Origin: JABSSA01 sp039960995
Lineage (GTDB): Bacteria; Pseudomonadota; Alphaproteobacteria; Rhodobacterales; Rhodobacteraceae
DNA: 64,000 bases
Assembly: GCA_039960995.1 (NCBI GenBank)
Contig: JBDVKF010000027.1
Location: 1-64,000 of the forward strand
Direction of reading: 5' to 3'
Made by a program: the position numbers and the translations under genes. Below the pieces are notes generated by a model. It did no database searches. It saw only the letters and a list, made by a program, of their open reading frames with translations, and was not told the origin of the DNA. Of this stretch, positions 62,702 to 64,000 are shown in pieces. Numbering within the stretch: position 1 is the first letter of the stretch; every line of letters begins with the position of its first letter.

Positions 62702-64000
62702 TTACGCAAGCCGTCCATGGCAATGTTTGAACTTTTTGCCAGAACCACATGGACAAGGGTCGTTTCGCCCAGGATCACCCCATATTGACGGGTCATTTTC
62801 GTCAAAACCAGATGCTTTCGCTTCTGCAGTTGGTTCGGGCAATGCATCTGGTGCTTCTGCTTCCACTGCGGCTCCGGACATGGCAGCTTGCTGACGGCTC
62901 ATTTCGTCCATCATTTGTTGCTGCTCGCCTTCCGTCATCGGACGAATCCGAGACAGTTTTTGCGCCACGTCAGAGCGCAAACTGTCCAACATACCTTCGA
63001 ATAACTGGAACGATTCGTTCTTGTATTCGTTCAACGGATCCCGTTGCGCATATCCACGAAAGCCAACCACGGACCTCAGATGTTCAAGCGTCAAAAGATG
63101 CTCGCGCCATTTGGTATCGATTGTATTGAGCAGGATTTGCTTTTCGATGTTCCGCATGTTTTCCGGACCGAAGGCTTCTGCCTTTTCCGACATCACTTTT
63201 TCAATCTCTTCGGCAAGTCGATCACGAAGAACTTCGTCATCTACGCCTTCTTCTTCGCCCCATGCGATGATCGGAAGGTCAAGATTGAACTGTTCAATCA
63301 CTGCTGCATACAGACCCTGCATATCCCATTGGTCAGCATAAGCGCCTTCAGGCATATATTGATCGATAAGATCGTCAATGACCTGATCACGCATATCCGC
63401 GGTAATCTCAGCGACTTCTTCAGCCTCCATGATCTCTCGGCGTTGGCCAAAGATCACTTTGCGCTGATCGTTCATAACGTCATCAAACTTCAACAACTGC
63501 TTACGAATATCAAAGTTGCGTCCTTCGACTTTCGCTTGGGCGCGTTCCAGCGACTTGTTCACCCAAGGGTGCACGATTGCTTCGCCTTCTTTTAAACCCA
63601 ACGTCTTGAGGACGCGGTCCAAACGCTCGGATCCAAAGATTCGCATAAGATCATCTTCGAGCGACAAATAGAATGACGTGCGACCGGGATCACCCTGACG
63701 TCCTGAACGGCCGCGCAACTGATTATCAATGCGACGGCTTTCGTGACGTTCGCTGGCCAAAACAAACAAACCGCCTGCGGCCAAAACCTTGTCATGCTCG
63801 TCTGTGTGTTCTGCCTCGATACGGCTTCGCACCGCTTCGGGATCCGCTTCGGGATCGGCTGTAATAGCCTCAAGCACTTTCAATTCGACATTACCGCCCA
63901 ACTGAATGTCGGTTCCACGTCCGGCCATATTGGTCGCAATCGTCACAGCGCCAAACTTTCCAGCCTCTGAAATAATCTGCGCTTCTTGTTCGTGGTGGCG
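62702..64000 (-). CDS. secA: preprotein translocase subunit SecA (C-terminal part, runs off the window)
   Basis: The last 432 codons of SecA, the ATPase motor driving preproteins through SecYEG. The visible start is RHHEQEAQIISEAGKFGAVT, followed by TIATNMAGRGTDIQLGG (NBD2 motif), RRIDNQLRGRSGRQGDPG and the helical scaffold. The C-terminus has the zinc-binding motif NDPCPCGSGKKFKHCHG that contacts SecB and lipids. The N-terminal half, with Walker A and B, lies beyond 64000. Confidence 0.96.
   Translation of the reverse strand, partial: RHHEQEAQIISEAGKFGAVTIATNMAGRGTDIQLGGNVELKVLEAITADPEADPEAVRSRIEAEHTDEHDKVLAAGGLFVLASERHESRRIDNQLRGRSGRQGDPGRTSFYLSLEDDLMRIFGSERLDRVLKTLGLKEGEAIVHPWVNKSLERAQAKVEGRNFDIRKQLLKFDDVMNDQRKVIFGQRREIMEAEEVAEITADMRDQVIDDLIDQYMPEGAYADQWDMQGLYAAVIEQFNLDLPIIAWGEEEGVDDEVLRDRLAEEIEKVMSEKAEAFGPENMRNIEKQILLNTIDTKWREHLLTLEHLRSVVGFRGYAQRDPLNEYKNESFQLFEGMLDSLRSDVAQKLSRIRPMTEGEQQQMMDEMSRQQAAMSGAAVEAEAPDALPEPTAEAKASGFDENDPSIWGDPGRNDPCPCGSGKKFKHCHGRLA

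Noticed and set aside
1..64000. tRNA, rRNA and CRISPR features
   Set aside because: No cloverleaf-like segments, rRNA motifs or regularly spaced repeats were seen by reading; a tRNA or Infernal scan would be decisive.

Overview
The window looks like chromosomal DNA of a marine Roseobacter-group alphaproteobacterium (Rhodobacterales, Rhodobacteraceae). The grounds are the gene order ubiB-ubiE / mutM-echA-rpsT-dnaA-dnaN-recF-gyrB, the serC leader RNA ahead of serC-serA, the lptC-lptA-lptB-hpf-ptsN block, DnaK/DnaJ behind an alphaproteobacterial heat-shock promoter, and several Roseobacter-type surface-sugar genes. Most genes are tightly packed, with many 4-bp stop/start overlaps. I saw no tRNA, rRNA or CRISPR array.

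Layout. 1-2.7 kb: a doubtful small ORF and a large sulfotransferase/WbsX glycosyltransferase fusion with AT-richer, atypical codon use. 3-6 kb: serC-serA serine biosynthesis with its leader RNA. 6-14.6 kb: a phosphatase, a thiolase, ubiB-ubiE on the minus strand, then two unknown membrane proteins, mutM, echA, a glyoxalase pseudogene and an acetyltransferase. 14.6-22 kb: rpsT, dnaA, dnaN, recF and gyrB, the replication and gyrase block. 22.2-36.2 kb: a complete nitrate-assimilation island with nasT-nasS (regulator and sensor), an attenuator-type leader, nrtA, nrtB, a fused nrtCD, nirB, nirD, nasA, a TrpD2-like gene and cysG. 36.2-37.4 kb: an IS5-family element inserted into the remnant of an RTX-type gene. 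38-44.2 kb: ugd, an RNase D-like gene, kdsD, lptC-lptA-lptB, hpf and ptsN. 44.2-53.1 kb, minus strand: a cell-surface polysaccharide cluster made of galU-galE, two paralogous glycosyltransferases, a core-2/I-branching-type transferase and a broken sulfotransferase, followed by kdsB-cysQ. 53.2-58.7 kb: an ABC-2 permease, an SH3-domain protein, alkB, and dnaK-dnaJ. 58.7-64 kb: an acetyltransferase, radC, a substrate-binding/OmpA fusion protein, an unknown exported protein, and the C-terminal part of secA running off the right edge.

How it works together. The nitrate island should import nitrate by an ABC transporter (NrtA, NrtB, NrtCD), reduce it to nitrite (NasA) and then to ammonium (NirBD), with siroheme supplied by CysG. 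NasS and NasT lie immediately upstream, and the nasS-nrtA gap holds a strong intrinsic terminator preceded by stem-loops, as expected for NasT (ANTAR) antitermination. Genes for UDP-glucose, UDP-galactose and UDP-glucuronate, for Kdo (kdsD, kdsB) and for LPS transport (lptCAB) sit around the glycosyltransferase cluster, so much of the right half serves the cell envelope.

Decay marks: a glyoxalase gene with one in-frame stop, a NodH-like sulfotransferase with an apparent internal deletion and frameshift, and an RTX gene fragment next to the insertion sequence.
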